Assembly (NCBI GenBank): GCA_964427155.1
Contig: CAYRSC010000024.1
Location: forward strand, 186,001 to 250,000
DNA from: Desulfothermus sp964427155
GTDB lineage: Bacteria; Desulfobacterota; Desulfovibrionia; Desulfovibrionales; Desulfothermaceae
Reading direction: 5' to 3'
Length of the DNA: 64,000 bases
Shown: positions 50,463-57,273 of the stretch, one piece after another
Layout: each line of letters opens with the position of its first letter
Position numbering within the stretch: position 1 is the first letter of the stretch
Notes under the pieces: generated by a model
What the model was told of the DNA's origin: nothing
Seen by the model: the letters and a program-made list of their open reading frames with translations, nothing else
The model's database searches: none
Translations under genes and position numbers: made by a program

Positions 50463-50984
50463 TCATTTATCTTCCTGCGGTATCATCTCTTCTTTCTTGG
50501 CCTGATACAACCGCAGGATATTTTTCATGGCGGCGTGAAATTCCTTGGTCTTGAGTTCCCACAACTTTTCCCGACACTTCATAAAGATATCAAAGGCCAA
50601 AAAACACAGAGAGTCCACCCTCCGGTGAAACTCTAACACCTCCTCAAATTCCTCTTCCTCAACCCCCACCACCTCTTCCACTATCTCTTTTATCCCCCAG
50701 AATATTTTTACTGCATCTGAGGGAGAAAAGTCCTGAACAGCCCTGAATCTTACAATGGCATCCACATACTCATTAATATCCTCTGATGCCCTTTCCCTCA
50801 ATATCTCGTCAAATATATTGGAGAGTTCCCTTCGGAGGATATTGCCAATGGGGTTTAAAAAGGGATCCATCTGTTTTGAGAAAAAACCAGCACTCTTTGG
50901 GGGATACGTATTTATCGCATACTCTACCCACCTATCCACGATCTCATTCCGATATTCCTGCAACCTTTCAAAAAAAATGCCCAT
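50463..50984 (-). CDS. RsbRD N-terminal domain protein upstream of dsrM
   Basis: 173-residue, all-helical, cytoplasmic protein. The opening EYRNEIVDRWVEYAINTYPP and the QDFSPSDAVKIFWGIKEIV motif are those of the RsbRD/RsbT co-antagonist N-terminal domain, a globin-like sensor fold; no STAS domain follows. Similar genes stand directly before dsrMKJOP in several sulfate reducers. GAGG precedes the ATG by 7 nt. It leads the dsrMKJOP run with an 83-nt gap to dsrM. A regulatory or sensory role is inferred. Confidence 0.8.
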   Translation of the reverse strand: MGIFFERLQEYRNEIVDRWVEYAINTYPPKSAGFFSKQMDPFLNPIGNILRRELSNIFDEILRERASEDINEYVDAIVRFRAVQDFSPSDAVKIFWGIKEIVEEVVGVEEEEFEEVLEFHRRVDSLCFLAFDIFMKCREKLWELKTKEFHAAMKNILRLYQAKKEEMIPQEDK

Positions 50985-51074
50985 CTATCTACCTCAACCA
51001 CCTACCTTATAATTCAGTCCTTCAATTTTTAAACTCCCCCGCTCACGCCCTTATCTCTCCGTATTTCAAGGATT

Positions 51075-51102
51075 CTTATCCCTAAGATCCAGATTATGTC
51101 AA
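51075..51102 (-). promoter_or_regulatory. Candidate promoter of the dsrMKJOP run
   Basis: On the minus strand TTGACA (51102-51097), a 16-nt spacer and GATAAG (51080-51075), about 90 nt before the RsbRD-like start codon. The -35 matches consensus, the -10 moderately. The remainder of the 50985-51243 gap holds no gene that I can see. Confidence 0.45.
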
Positions 51103-51243
51103 GTGAAAAAAGGAACTAGGCAAACCACCCCACCCTATCCCTGGGAATTTACTCTTAAAAACAGGGGAGGGGAAATTTCTTCTTGCGAATTAATAGGTTC
51201 TCTGACACAATACTCTCCAAAAAACTAATAAGGAGAGAGTTCC

Positions 51244-51849
51244 ATGGAAATGTTAAAGATAAAACGTGCCCTATTGAGCGTCACAAACAAAGATGGATTA
51301 AAGGATCTTGCATCCTTCCTCCATAAAGGAGGGGTCGAGATCGTGTCCACAGGGGGCACCAAGAGGGTCCTTGAGTCCTACCAACTTCCAGTGACATCAG
51401 TGAGTGAGGTCACTGGGTTCCCTGAGATATTAGATGGTAGGGTAAAGACCCTCCATCCCCATATCCATGCGGGGATACTGGCAGACAAAGAGAATAGTGA
51501 ACACCTTGCTGTACTAGAGAGACTAAAGATTCCCACCTTTGACCTGATTTGTGTAAACCTCTATGACTTTAAGGGGGCAGTAAGACGTGGTCTTAAGGGA
51601 AAAGACCTCATAGAAGAGATTGACATTGGGGGACCTACCCTCCTGAGGGCAGCGGCCAAAAACTACCATTGCATAGCCGTGGTGCCCTCCATTGATTTCT
51701 ATCCAGAGGTCATTAAAGAGCTTGAGAAGAATGAGTTTCATATCTCTCTGGCTCTTAGAAAAAAAATGGCTGCTGAGACCTTCAGGATAACTTCTGAATA
51801 TGACCAAATAGTTTATAATGCCCTAGTGGAAGAAGGAGTCCAGCCATAG
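51244..51849 (+). CDS. Stand-alone IMP cyclohydrolase (PurH N-terminal domain)
   Basis: 201 residues matching only the N-terminal MGS-like domain of PurH: RALLSVTNKDGLKDLASFL, the STGGTKRVL segment, TGFPEILDGRVKTLHPHIH, and the EEIDIGGPTLLRAAAKN motif. It would close FAICAR to IMP. The AICAR transformylase domain that normally follows is absent, replaced by hflX, so a separate transformylase should exist elsewhere. The stop TAG overlaps the proposed AUA start of hflX (ATAG). AAGGAG precedes its ATG. Confidence 0.9.
   Translation: MEMLKIKRALLSVTNKDGLKDLASFLHKGGVEIVSTGGTKRVLESYQLPVTSVSEVTGFPEILDGRVKTLHPHIHAGILADKENSEHLAVLERLKIPTFDLICVNLYDFKGAVRRGLKGKDLIEEIDIGGPTLLRAAAKNYHCIAVVPSIDFYPEVIKELEKNEFHISLALRKKMAAETFRITSEYDQIVYNALVEEGVQP
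51834..51848 (+). promoter_or_regulatory. Shine-Dalgarno and proposed AUA start of hflX
   Basis: AGGAG (51834-51838), 7-nt spacer, then ATA (51846-51848), overlapping the IMP cyclohydrolase stop as ATAG. The HflX reading frame is open from a TAA at about 51819 and contains no ATG, GTG, TTG or CTG before 52047, although the HflX-like sequence continues up to this ATA. Confidence 0.6.
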
Positions 51850-53516
51850 GCTTCAAGGTATATGGTAACACCACAGGGTTATCTCAGGGGCTCCAGAAAC
51901 GTCTAACCAGACTTTATCAACGAAAATATCCCAGTGATCTTCCATATACCAAGGAACAGGCGTGGGAGATCGCCTCACTTACAGAGGAGACAAAGCGACA
52001 ATTAGGACTCTTAATAGACAGGAAGGGACGGGTCATAAAGGTCATAGTGGGGGACAGTGAGCGGATAGTAATCCCCTATCTGGGGAGGGAAAGAGGGGGA
52101 AGTGGGAGACTGAGAGGTCTGAGGCTCCTGCACACCCATCGGGGCTCCACCCCTCTCACCCAAGAAGATCTAATGGACCTTATTTTTCTGCGACTAGATT
52201 GTATCACCTTACTCACAGTAAAAAAAGGGGGGGAGCCCCACCGATTTCAATGGGCCTATATCCTTCCCTCAAACCTCAACCAAAAACCCTACTTTATATG
52301 TTCACCGCTCCCCTGGGATAAGGTCAACATCAATATCTCTGCCACCATAAATGCACTGGAGGAGGAACTGGGAAAGGGCATCTCTCCTGACCCCTCTCCT
52401 TCTGAAAGAGAAAAGGCCCTTCTTATAAGTGTCTCCACATCCCCACACCATCTACAAGAGAAGTCCCTGGAAGAACTTCAAGAACTGGCACGCACAGCAG
52501 GGGTAGAGGTAGTGGGTAGTCTTATCCAGCGTGTAAACAAAAAAAATCCCCAGTACATACTTGGAAAGGGAAAGCTTGCAGAACTAGAGGTAATGTGCCT
52601 CCAACGGGGGGCAAATATCCTTATATTTGACGGAGAGTTATCTCCTTCCCAGATAAACAATCTGGCCAAGATAACAGAGAGAAAAATATTGGACAGGACC
52701 CAGCTCATCCTGGATATCTTCGCCCAACATGCAAAAAGCAGGGCAGGAAAATACCAGGTGGAGCTGGCCCAACTGGAATACACCCTTCCTAGACTTGTGG
52801 GCAAAAATAGGGCCATGAGTAGATTAAGCGGCGGAATAGGGGGGAGGGGTCCAGGAGAAACCAAGTTGGAGATGGATAGAAGAAAAATAAGGGAAAGAAA
52901 GGCCCGTCTAAAAAGGGAACTACTTAGGATCAGAAGACAGAGGGAACATACTCGGGTCCGCCGTAAAAAGGCAGGTATTCCTGTGGTGGCCCTTGTGGGA
53001 TATACCAATGTAGGGAAATCCACCCTCTTGAACTCCCTCACCAACAGCTCTATCTATACAGCAGACAAACTCTTCGCCACACTGGATCCCACCAGCAGGC
53101 GGATAAGATTTCCAGATGAGAGAGAGATCATCCTAACTGATACAGTGGGTTTTATAAGATTTCTACCTCAAAAATTAAAAGAAACCTTTATGGCCACCCT
53201 GGAGGAATTATACAGTGCGGAGGTAATAGTTCATGTGGCAGATGCAAGTCACAGGGAGGTGGAGATCCAAATAGAGGCAGTGGAGCAGATATTAGAAGAA
53301 ATGGAACTAAATGGGAGACCCTCTATCTTGGTCCTAAACAAATGGGATAAGACCCCTCCAACAACACGTCATCTTATGCTAAACAGATATCCCCATGCAG
53401 TGCCTGTTTCCGCTATCACCAAAGAAGGGCTAAATCTTCTAGTGGAAAAGATCTCCTCCAAGCTCCCTCCTGTTCAAGGATATTTTAGAGAGAAAAGGGA
53501 AATGGTATTGACATGA
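51846..53516 (+). CDS. hflX: GTPase HflX, apparently with an AUA start
   Basis: Ribosome-associated GTPase that rescues stalled ribosomes. From the ATA at 51846 it would be 556 residues, the size of long HflX proteins. The segment VYGNTTGLSQGLQKRL, then RQLGLLIDRKGRVIKVIVGD, is HflX N-terminal sequence and lies upstream of the first normal start (GTG 52047), which would remove 67 residues. The G domain has VALVGYTNVGKSTLLNSL, DTVGFIRFLPQ and LNKWDK; the glycine-rich GGIGGRGPGETKLE and the linker helices are present. A sequencing error changing ATG to ATA is the main alternative. Confidence 0.85.
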   Translation: MGFKVYGNTTGLSQGLQKRLTRLYQRKYPSDLPYTKEQAWEIASLTEETKRQLGLLIDRKGRVIKVIVGDSERIVIPYLGRERGGSGRLRGLRLLHTHRGSTPLTQEDLMDLIFLRLDCITLLTVKKGGEPHRFQWAYILPSNLNQKPYFICSPLPWDKVNINISATINALEEELGKGISPDPSPSEREKALLISVSTSPHHLQEKSLEELQELARTAGVEVVGSLIQRVNKKNPQYILGKGKLAELEVMCLQRGANILIFDGELSPSQINNLAKITERKILDRTQLILDIFAQHAKSRAGKYQVELAQLEYTLPRLVGKNRAMSRLSGGIGGRGPGETKLEMDRRKIRERKARLKRELLRIRRQREHTRVRRKKAGIPVVALVGYTNVGKSTLLNSLTNSSIYTADKLFATLDPTSRRIRFPDEREIILTDTVGFIRFLPQKLKETFMATLEELYSAEVIVHVADASHREVEIQIEAVEQILEEMELNGRPSILVLNKWDKTPPTTRHLMLNRYPHAVPVSAITKEGLNLLVEKISSKLPPVQGYFREKREMVLT

Positions 53517-54022
53517 AAGACAAAATTTCTCTATTTTCTAAGATAAAAAGTTTACCCGAATTTTTGGAGATCAGAAGGACCCTCCTTCAAGGGAAAAAAA
53601 TAGTTTTCACCAACGGCTGTTTTGATATAATACACAGGGGGCACATAGAATATCTCAGTGATGCAAAGACCCTGGGAGATGTCTTGGTGGTGGGACTAAA
53701 CAGTGATGAGTCTATAAAAAGACTTAAGGGTCTCAAAAGACCCATAAACAAAGAGGAGGACAGGGCCCTAACACTATCTGCATTGGAAATAGTGGACTTT
53801 GTAATCATCTTTGAGGAAGATACCCCTTTAAAATTGATAAAGGCCATAAAACCAGATGTCCTGGTAAAGGGCGGGGATTGGGAGGTGAATCAGATAGTGG
53901 GAGCAGATATAGTTATGAGAGAGGGAGGTGAGGTACGGAGTCTTCCCTATATAGAGGGGTACTCCTCCACCTCTATCATTGAAAAGATCTTAAAAAAATT
54001 TACCAAAGGGGAAAGGGGATGA
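53513..54022 (+). CDS. rfaE2: D-glycero-beta-D-manno-heptose 1-phosphate adenylyltransferase
   Basis: 169 residues: the nucleotidyltransferase half of HldE as a separate protein. The nucleotide-binding motif is TNGCFDIIHRGHIEYL, followed by VVGLNSDESIKRLKG, VLVKGGDW and the terminal GYSSTSIIEKI segment. It makes ADP-heptose for the LPS inner core; the kinase half must be encoded elsewhere. It overlaps hflX by 4 bp and the Usp gene by 4 bp. Confidence 0.92.
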   Translation: MKDKISLFSKIKSLPEFLEIRRTLLQGKKIVFTNGCFDIIHRGHIEYLSDAKTLGDVLVVGLNSDESIKRLKGLKRPINKEEDRALTLSALEIVDFVIIFEEDTPLKLIKAIKPDVLVKGGDWEVNQIVGADIVMREGGEVRSLPYIEGYSSTSIIEKILKKFTKGERG

Positions 54023-54474
54023 GATTTAAAAAGATATTATGTGCAGTGGATTTTGCAAAACATAGTAGTTATATTGCAAAATATGCCAGATCAATAGGTG
54101 AGGCTTTTCAGAGTGAAATACATATAATATATGTGGCACCCACTCTATCTCAGTATGTGGGATTTCAAATCTCTCCCAGTTCAATAGAAAATTTTGTGGG
54201 AGAGATAATATCTGGAGCAGAAGAAACCATGGAAAAATTTATAGGGGAAAACTTTGAAAATTCTCTTCAGGTTACAGGCAAGATCTTAACAGGATATGCA
54301 GCAGAAGAAATCATAAAATACGCCAATGAAAATAATATTGATCTCATAGTGATGGGGACCCATGGAAGAAAGGGTATAGATAGGATCCTATTTGGATCTG
54401 TAGCAGAAAAGGTGGTAAAGAGTTCCTACATCCCTGTGCTCACCATCAGACCAAAAGAAAGAGAAAACTCATAG
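54019..54474 (+). CDS. Universal stress protein (UspA family)
   Basis: 151 residues, single Usp domain: KKILCAVDFAKHSSYIAKYA at the N-terminus and the ATP-binding GTHGRKGIDRILFGSVAEKVV signature near the C-terminus, so probably of the ATP-binding subclass. It overlaps rfaE2 by 4 bp (ATGA) and precedes pilM by 11 nt. Function under stress is not specified by sequence. Confidence 0.88.
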   Translation: MRFKKILCAVDFAKHSSYIAKYARSIGEAFQSEIHIIYVAPTLSQYVGFQISPSSIENFVGEIISGAEETMEKFIGENFENSLQVTGKILTGYAAEEIIKYANENNIDLIVMGTHGRKGIDRILFGSVAEKVVKSSYIPVLTIRPKERENS

Positions 54475-54485
54475 GATATGACAAG

Positions 54486-55535
54486 ATGACACTGTTTCCC
54501 TTTGGAAGAAAAAAAGAAGGGATTGGACTGGATATAGGCCATCGGTGGGGAAAAGTCATAAAACTCACCCAAAAGGGAGAGATGCCAGTCCTGGAGAGAT
54601 TGGGGAGGACGTTTTGGACAAAGGAAGAAAGGGAGGACAGACAAAGGCTCCAGGAACGTATAAAAAATATATTAAATGCCCTGTTATTAAAAGAAAAAGA
54701 GGTGATCACCTCCCTGGCTGGACACTCGGTTATAATAAAAAGGATACCCCTCTCTGAAGTGGGGGGAGTAAAGGACTATGATGAGGTTATAAAAAAACAG
54801 GCAAAGGACCACATCCCCTTTGATGTAAAGAATGTATATCTGGATTATCATATTATAAATGACACACCTTCCCCCAGGGAATACTTTTTGGTGGCAAGCA
54901 AAAAAGAGGAAGTACATGACTTACAGGAAGTCTTAGAGGGAATGGGCCTTAAGATACTTATAATAGATGTAGATGGATTTGCCCTCTGTAATTGTTTTGA
55001 GTTTAATTATCCAGAATTAATAAATGGATGTACCTATCTCCTGGATATTGGAAGCACCAGCAGTATCTTCTGTGTTTACTCAAAAGGGAATCCCCTCATT
55101 ATAAGAGATGCAGGCTTTGGAGGAGATCAGGTTACCTTTCAAATAAAAGAGGTCCTGAATTGTCCTTTTCAAGAGGCGGAAAAGATAAAGACCATGGGAC
55201 TCAAGGGTATTGATCCACGGGATAAGTTAAAGATCTCTCAAAAGATAAAGGAACTCTATCTCTCATGGGTGGATGAGATACAAAAACTCATATACTTTCA
55301 TTCTTCCAATTATGAAGGGGAAGAGGTCACCAGACTATTCCTATCAGGGGGAGGGTCCCTATGTGCTGAGATAAAAAAGACACTAGAAGAACATCTGGAA
55401 AAGGAGGTTTTGCTGTTAAACCCCTTCAAAAAAATAAGTGTATCCATTGAAAACTTTGACCCTGAATATCTAAAAAATATTTCTCCCCAATTTGTAATAG
55501 CTACAGGACTGGCGCTGAGAAATATCTTTAACTAG
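54486..55535 (+). CDS. pilM: Type IV pilus assembly ATPase-like protein PilM
   Basis: 349 residues, actin-like fold: GLDIGHRWGKVIKLTQKG at the start, SLAGHSVIIKRIPL, KDHIPFDVKNVYLDYHII, the phosphate motif YLLDIGSTSSIFCVY, and LFLSGGGSLCAEI near the end. It is cytoplasmic and binds the N-terminus of PilN to build the inner-membrane platform. It heads the pilMNOPQ run and lies 13 nt before pilN. Confidence 0.92.
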   Translation: MTLFPFGRKKEGIGLDIGHRWGKVIKLTQKGEMPVLERLGRTFWTKEEREDRQRLQERIKNILNALLLKEKEVITSLAGHSVIIKRIPLSEVGGVKDYDEVIKKQAKDHIPFDVKNVYLDYHIINDTPSPREYFLVASKKEEVHDLQEVLEGMGLKILIIDVDGFALCNCFEFNYPELINGCTYLLDIGSTSSIFCVYSKGNPLIIRDAGFGGDQVTFQIKEVLNCPFQEAEKIKTMGLKGIDPRDKLKISQKIKELYLSWVDEIQKLIYFHSSNYEGEEVTRLFLSGGGSLCAEIKKTLEEHLEKEVLLLNPFKKISVSIENFDPEYLKNISPQFVIATGLALRNIFN

Positions 55536-55548
55536 AGAAGGACGGGAA

Positions 55549-56142
55549 ATGATAAAAATAAATCTCTACCCTTCACTCAAAAGAAAAAAAGATAGACGTA
55601 TAGAGAAAGAATTAATTGCTTATATATTGATATTTATATTAATGGGTGGAGGTATATTATACACTAACCATATTTTAAATTCTAAGATAGATAGACTTAA
55701 TGCAATAAAGAAAAAGAAGATGCAGGAGAATATGTTTCTTATGACTAGATTGGTAATTTTAAACAAATATAAAAAAGATTTAAAAACTCTTAAACAAAAA
55801 ATTAAAACCATAAAAAAAATAAGAAGAAGACAAAATTTACCTGTATTATATTTAAATGAGCTTGTAAAACATTTTATAAAAAATAAATTATGGATAAATT
55901 ATATATCGTTAAGAAATAATAAATCTACTAGTAAAATGGAGATTAGAGGAGTTGCATTAGATAATCAAATTTTGGCAGATTATATAAAATCATTACGAGA
56001 TTCTCCTTATATAAAAGAGGCCAATTTAAAAAGGGCTATAAAAAGAAGAATTAAAGGATATGACTTAATTTCTTTTGACTTCACGTTAAAAACAAAATCT
56101 ATCACATCTAACTTAAAAAATACAAATAGTAATAAAAAATGA
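55549..56142 (+). CDS. pilN: Type IV pilus inner-membrane protein PilN
   Basis: 197 residues: a short cytoplasmic segment with the PilM-binding motif (INLYPSLKRKKDRR), one transmembrane helix (LIAYILIFILMGGGILYT), then a coiled-coil and a periplasmic domain (NYISLRNNKSTSKMEIRGVA). The gene is strikingly AT-rich compared with pilM and pilO, with AAA, ATA and TTA dominating. It overlaps pilO by 4 bp. Assignment rests on the motif and order. Confidence 0.88.
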   Translation: MIKINLYPSLKRKKDRRIEKELIAYILIFILMGGGILYTNHILNSKIDRLNAIKKKKMQENMFLMTRLVILNKYKKDLKTLKQKIKTIKKIRRRQNLPVLYLNELVKHFIKNKLWINYISLRNNKSTSKMEIRGVALDNQILADYIKSLRDSPYIKEANLKRAIKRRIKGYDLISFDFTLKTKSITSNLKNTNSNKK

Positions 56143-56762
56143 AACTGAATATCCAAGAGATTATATCTGGTGTGGAAAAATATCCCTTTAAAAAGAGGAT
56201 AGCGGTCTTCTCCCTCATGTGTATAGCAATGGGGGGACTTTATTTCTATTTTTTCTTTCAACCTAAATATAAGGAGATAAAAAATCTAAAAGGAGAGATT
56301 GTAAAGCTGGATCAGGATATCCACATGAAAAAGACTATATTATTAAAGCTTCCCAAGATAAAAAGACAGGTTAAAGAAAAAGAACAGATCTTTTACTATG
56401 CAAAAAAGCTCCTTCCTGATTCAAATGAAGAGGTAGAAAATCTTCTGGCAAATATTGAGGCCCTGGGAAATGAGGTAGGGGTGGAGTTTATACTGTTCCA
56501 ACCTAAGAAGGAAAGGTTATATAATTTTTATGCAGTACGATATGTGGATCTGAGATTAAGGGGTTACTTCCCCAATCTCATGATGTTTTTTGCCCATATA
56601 TCTAATCTTAATAGATTGGTGACGGTGGAAGACCTTACCCTCTCTCCCAGGGGCAAAAACTTTATCCTAGGGGCGGACTGCACCCTGGCAATATACAGGT
56701 CACTGACCCCCAAGGAGATGGAAAAACTTAATAAGCAAAAAAAGAAAAAAAAGAATGGATAA
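56139..56762 (+). CDS. pilO: Type IV pilus inner-membrane protein PilO
   Basis: 207 residues: a transmembrane helix (RIAVFSLMCIAMGGLYFYFFF), a coiled coil (KNLKGEIVKLDQDIHMKK) and a C-terminal periplasmic domain with LRGYFPNLMMFFAHISNLNRLV. It dimerises with PilN. Poly-lysine C-terminus. It overlaps pilP by 8 bp. Confidence 0.9.
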   Translation: MKLNIQEIISGVEKYPFKKRIAVFSLMCIAMGGLYFYFFFQPKYKEIKNLKGEIVKLDQDIHMKKTILLKLPKIKRQVKEKEQIFYYAKKLLPDSNEEVENLLANIEALGNEVGVEFILFQPKKERLYNFYAVRYVDLRLRGYFPNLMMFFAHISNLNRLVTVEDLTLSPRGKNFILGADCTLAIYRSLTPKEMEKLNKQKKKKKNG

Positions 56763-57273
56763 CAAGCGCAGTTTAAAATCATATCTATTTATCTGGGGAA
56801 TCATGGTGGGGATTGTCATCTCCATCCCTGCAAGGGCATCTTCACCTTCTCTCTCTAAGCCCAACAAAGAGACCATACCTTCCTGGATATATCCAAGGCC
56901 ATTTAAATATGACCCAAAATCCAATCCTGATATATTTCGTCCTTTTATAACCCCTACTCCATCTCAGACAATAAGAAAAACCAGGCCCCACAAAGGACCC
57001 CTTACCCCCTTGGAAAAGGTCCAGCCTTCCCAGTTGAAATTAGTGGGAATAGTAAATTCACCCACCCTCCCCCCAATGGCACTGGTGGAACTCCCCAATG
57101 GAAAGGGATATGTCTTGCGTATAGGAACAAAGGTGGGATGTAATGATGGACGTGTAATCAGGATAGGAAATGATTTTGTTATCATTCAAGAGAAAGGGAT
57201 AAATATTTTTGGGAAAGAAGTTACTAAAAAGATAGTCCTGAAAATAATTAGGCCTCAAGGAGAGAGCAAATGA
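56755..57273 (+). CDS. pilP: Type IV pilus protein PilP-like
   Basis: 172 residues. An N-terminal hydrophobic stretch (YLFIWGIMVGIVISIPARA) is a signal or anchor; the usual lipobox Cys is absent. A proline-rich linker leads to the HR-domain-like PilP fold: QLKLVGIVNSPTLPPMALV, LPNGKGYVLRIGTKVG and then DFVIIQEKG. PilP connects PilN/O to the secretin PilQ. It overlaps pilQ by 4 bp. Confidence 0.85.
   Translation: MDNKRSLKSYLFIWGIMVGIVISIPARASSPSLSKPNKETIPSWIYPRPFKYDPKSNPDIFRPFITPTPSQTIRKTRPHKGPLTPLEKVQPSQLKLVGIVNSPTLPPMALVELPNGKGYVLRIGTKVGCNDGRVIRIGNDFVIIQEKGINIFGKEVTKKIVLKIIRPQGESK

Noticed and set aside
38998..50984. An oxidative (sulfur-oxidising) dsr cluster
   Set aside because: dsrEFH, dsrL and rhd-tusA genes are absent and dsrD is present, which points to the reductive type.
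51800..51900. A purH-hflX fusion produced by frameshift
   Set aside because: The two proteins are unrelated families, the IMP cyclohydrolase ends at its natural domain boundary, and a canonical SD precedes the ATA; a coupled start explains the overlap.
52047..53516. HflX starting at GTG 52047
   Set aside because: HflX-like sequence and the open frame extend 67 codons upstream, and no Shine-Dalgarno suits this GTG; the AUA at 51846 fits better.
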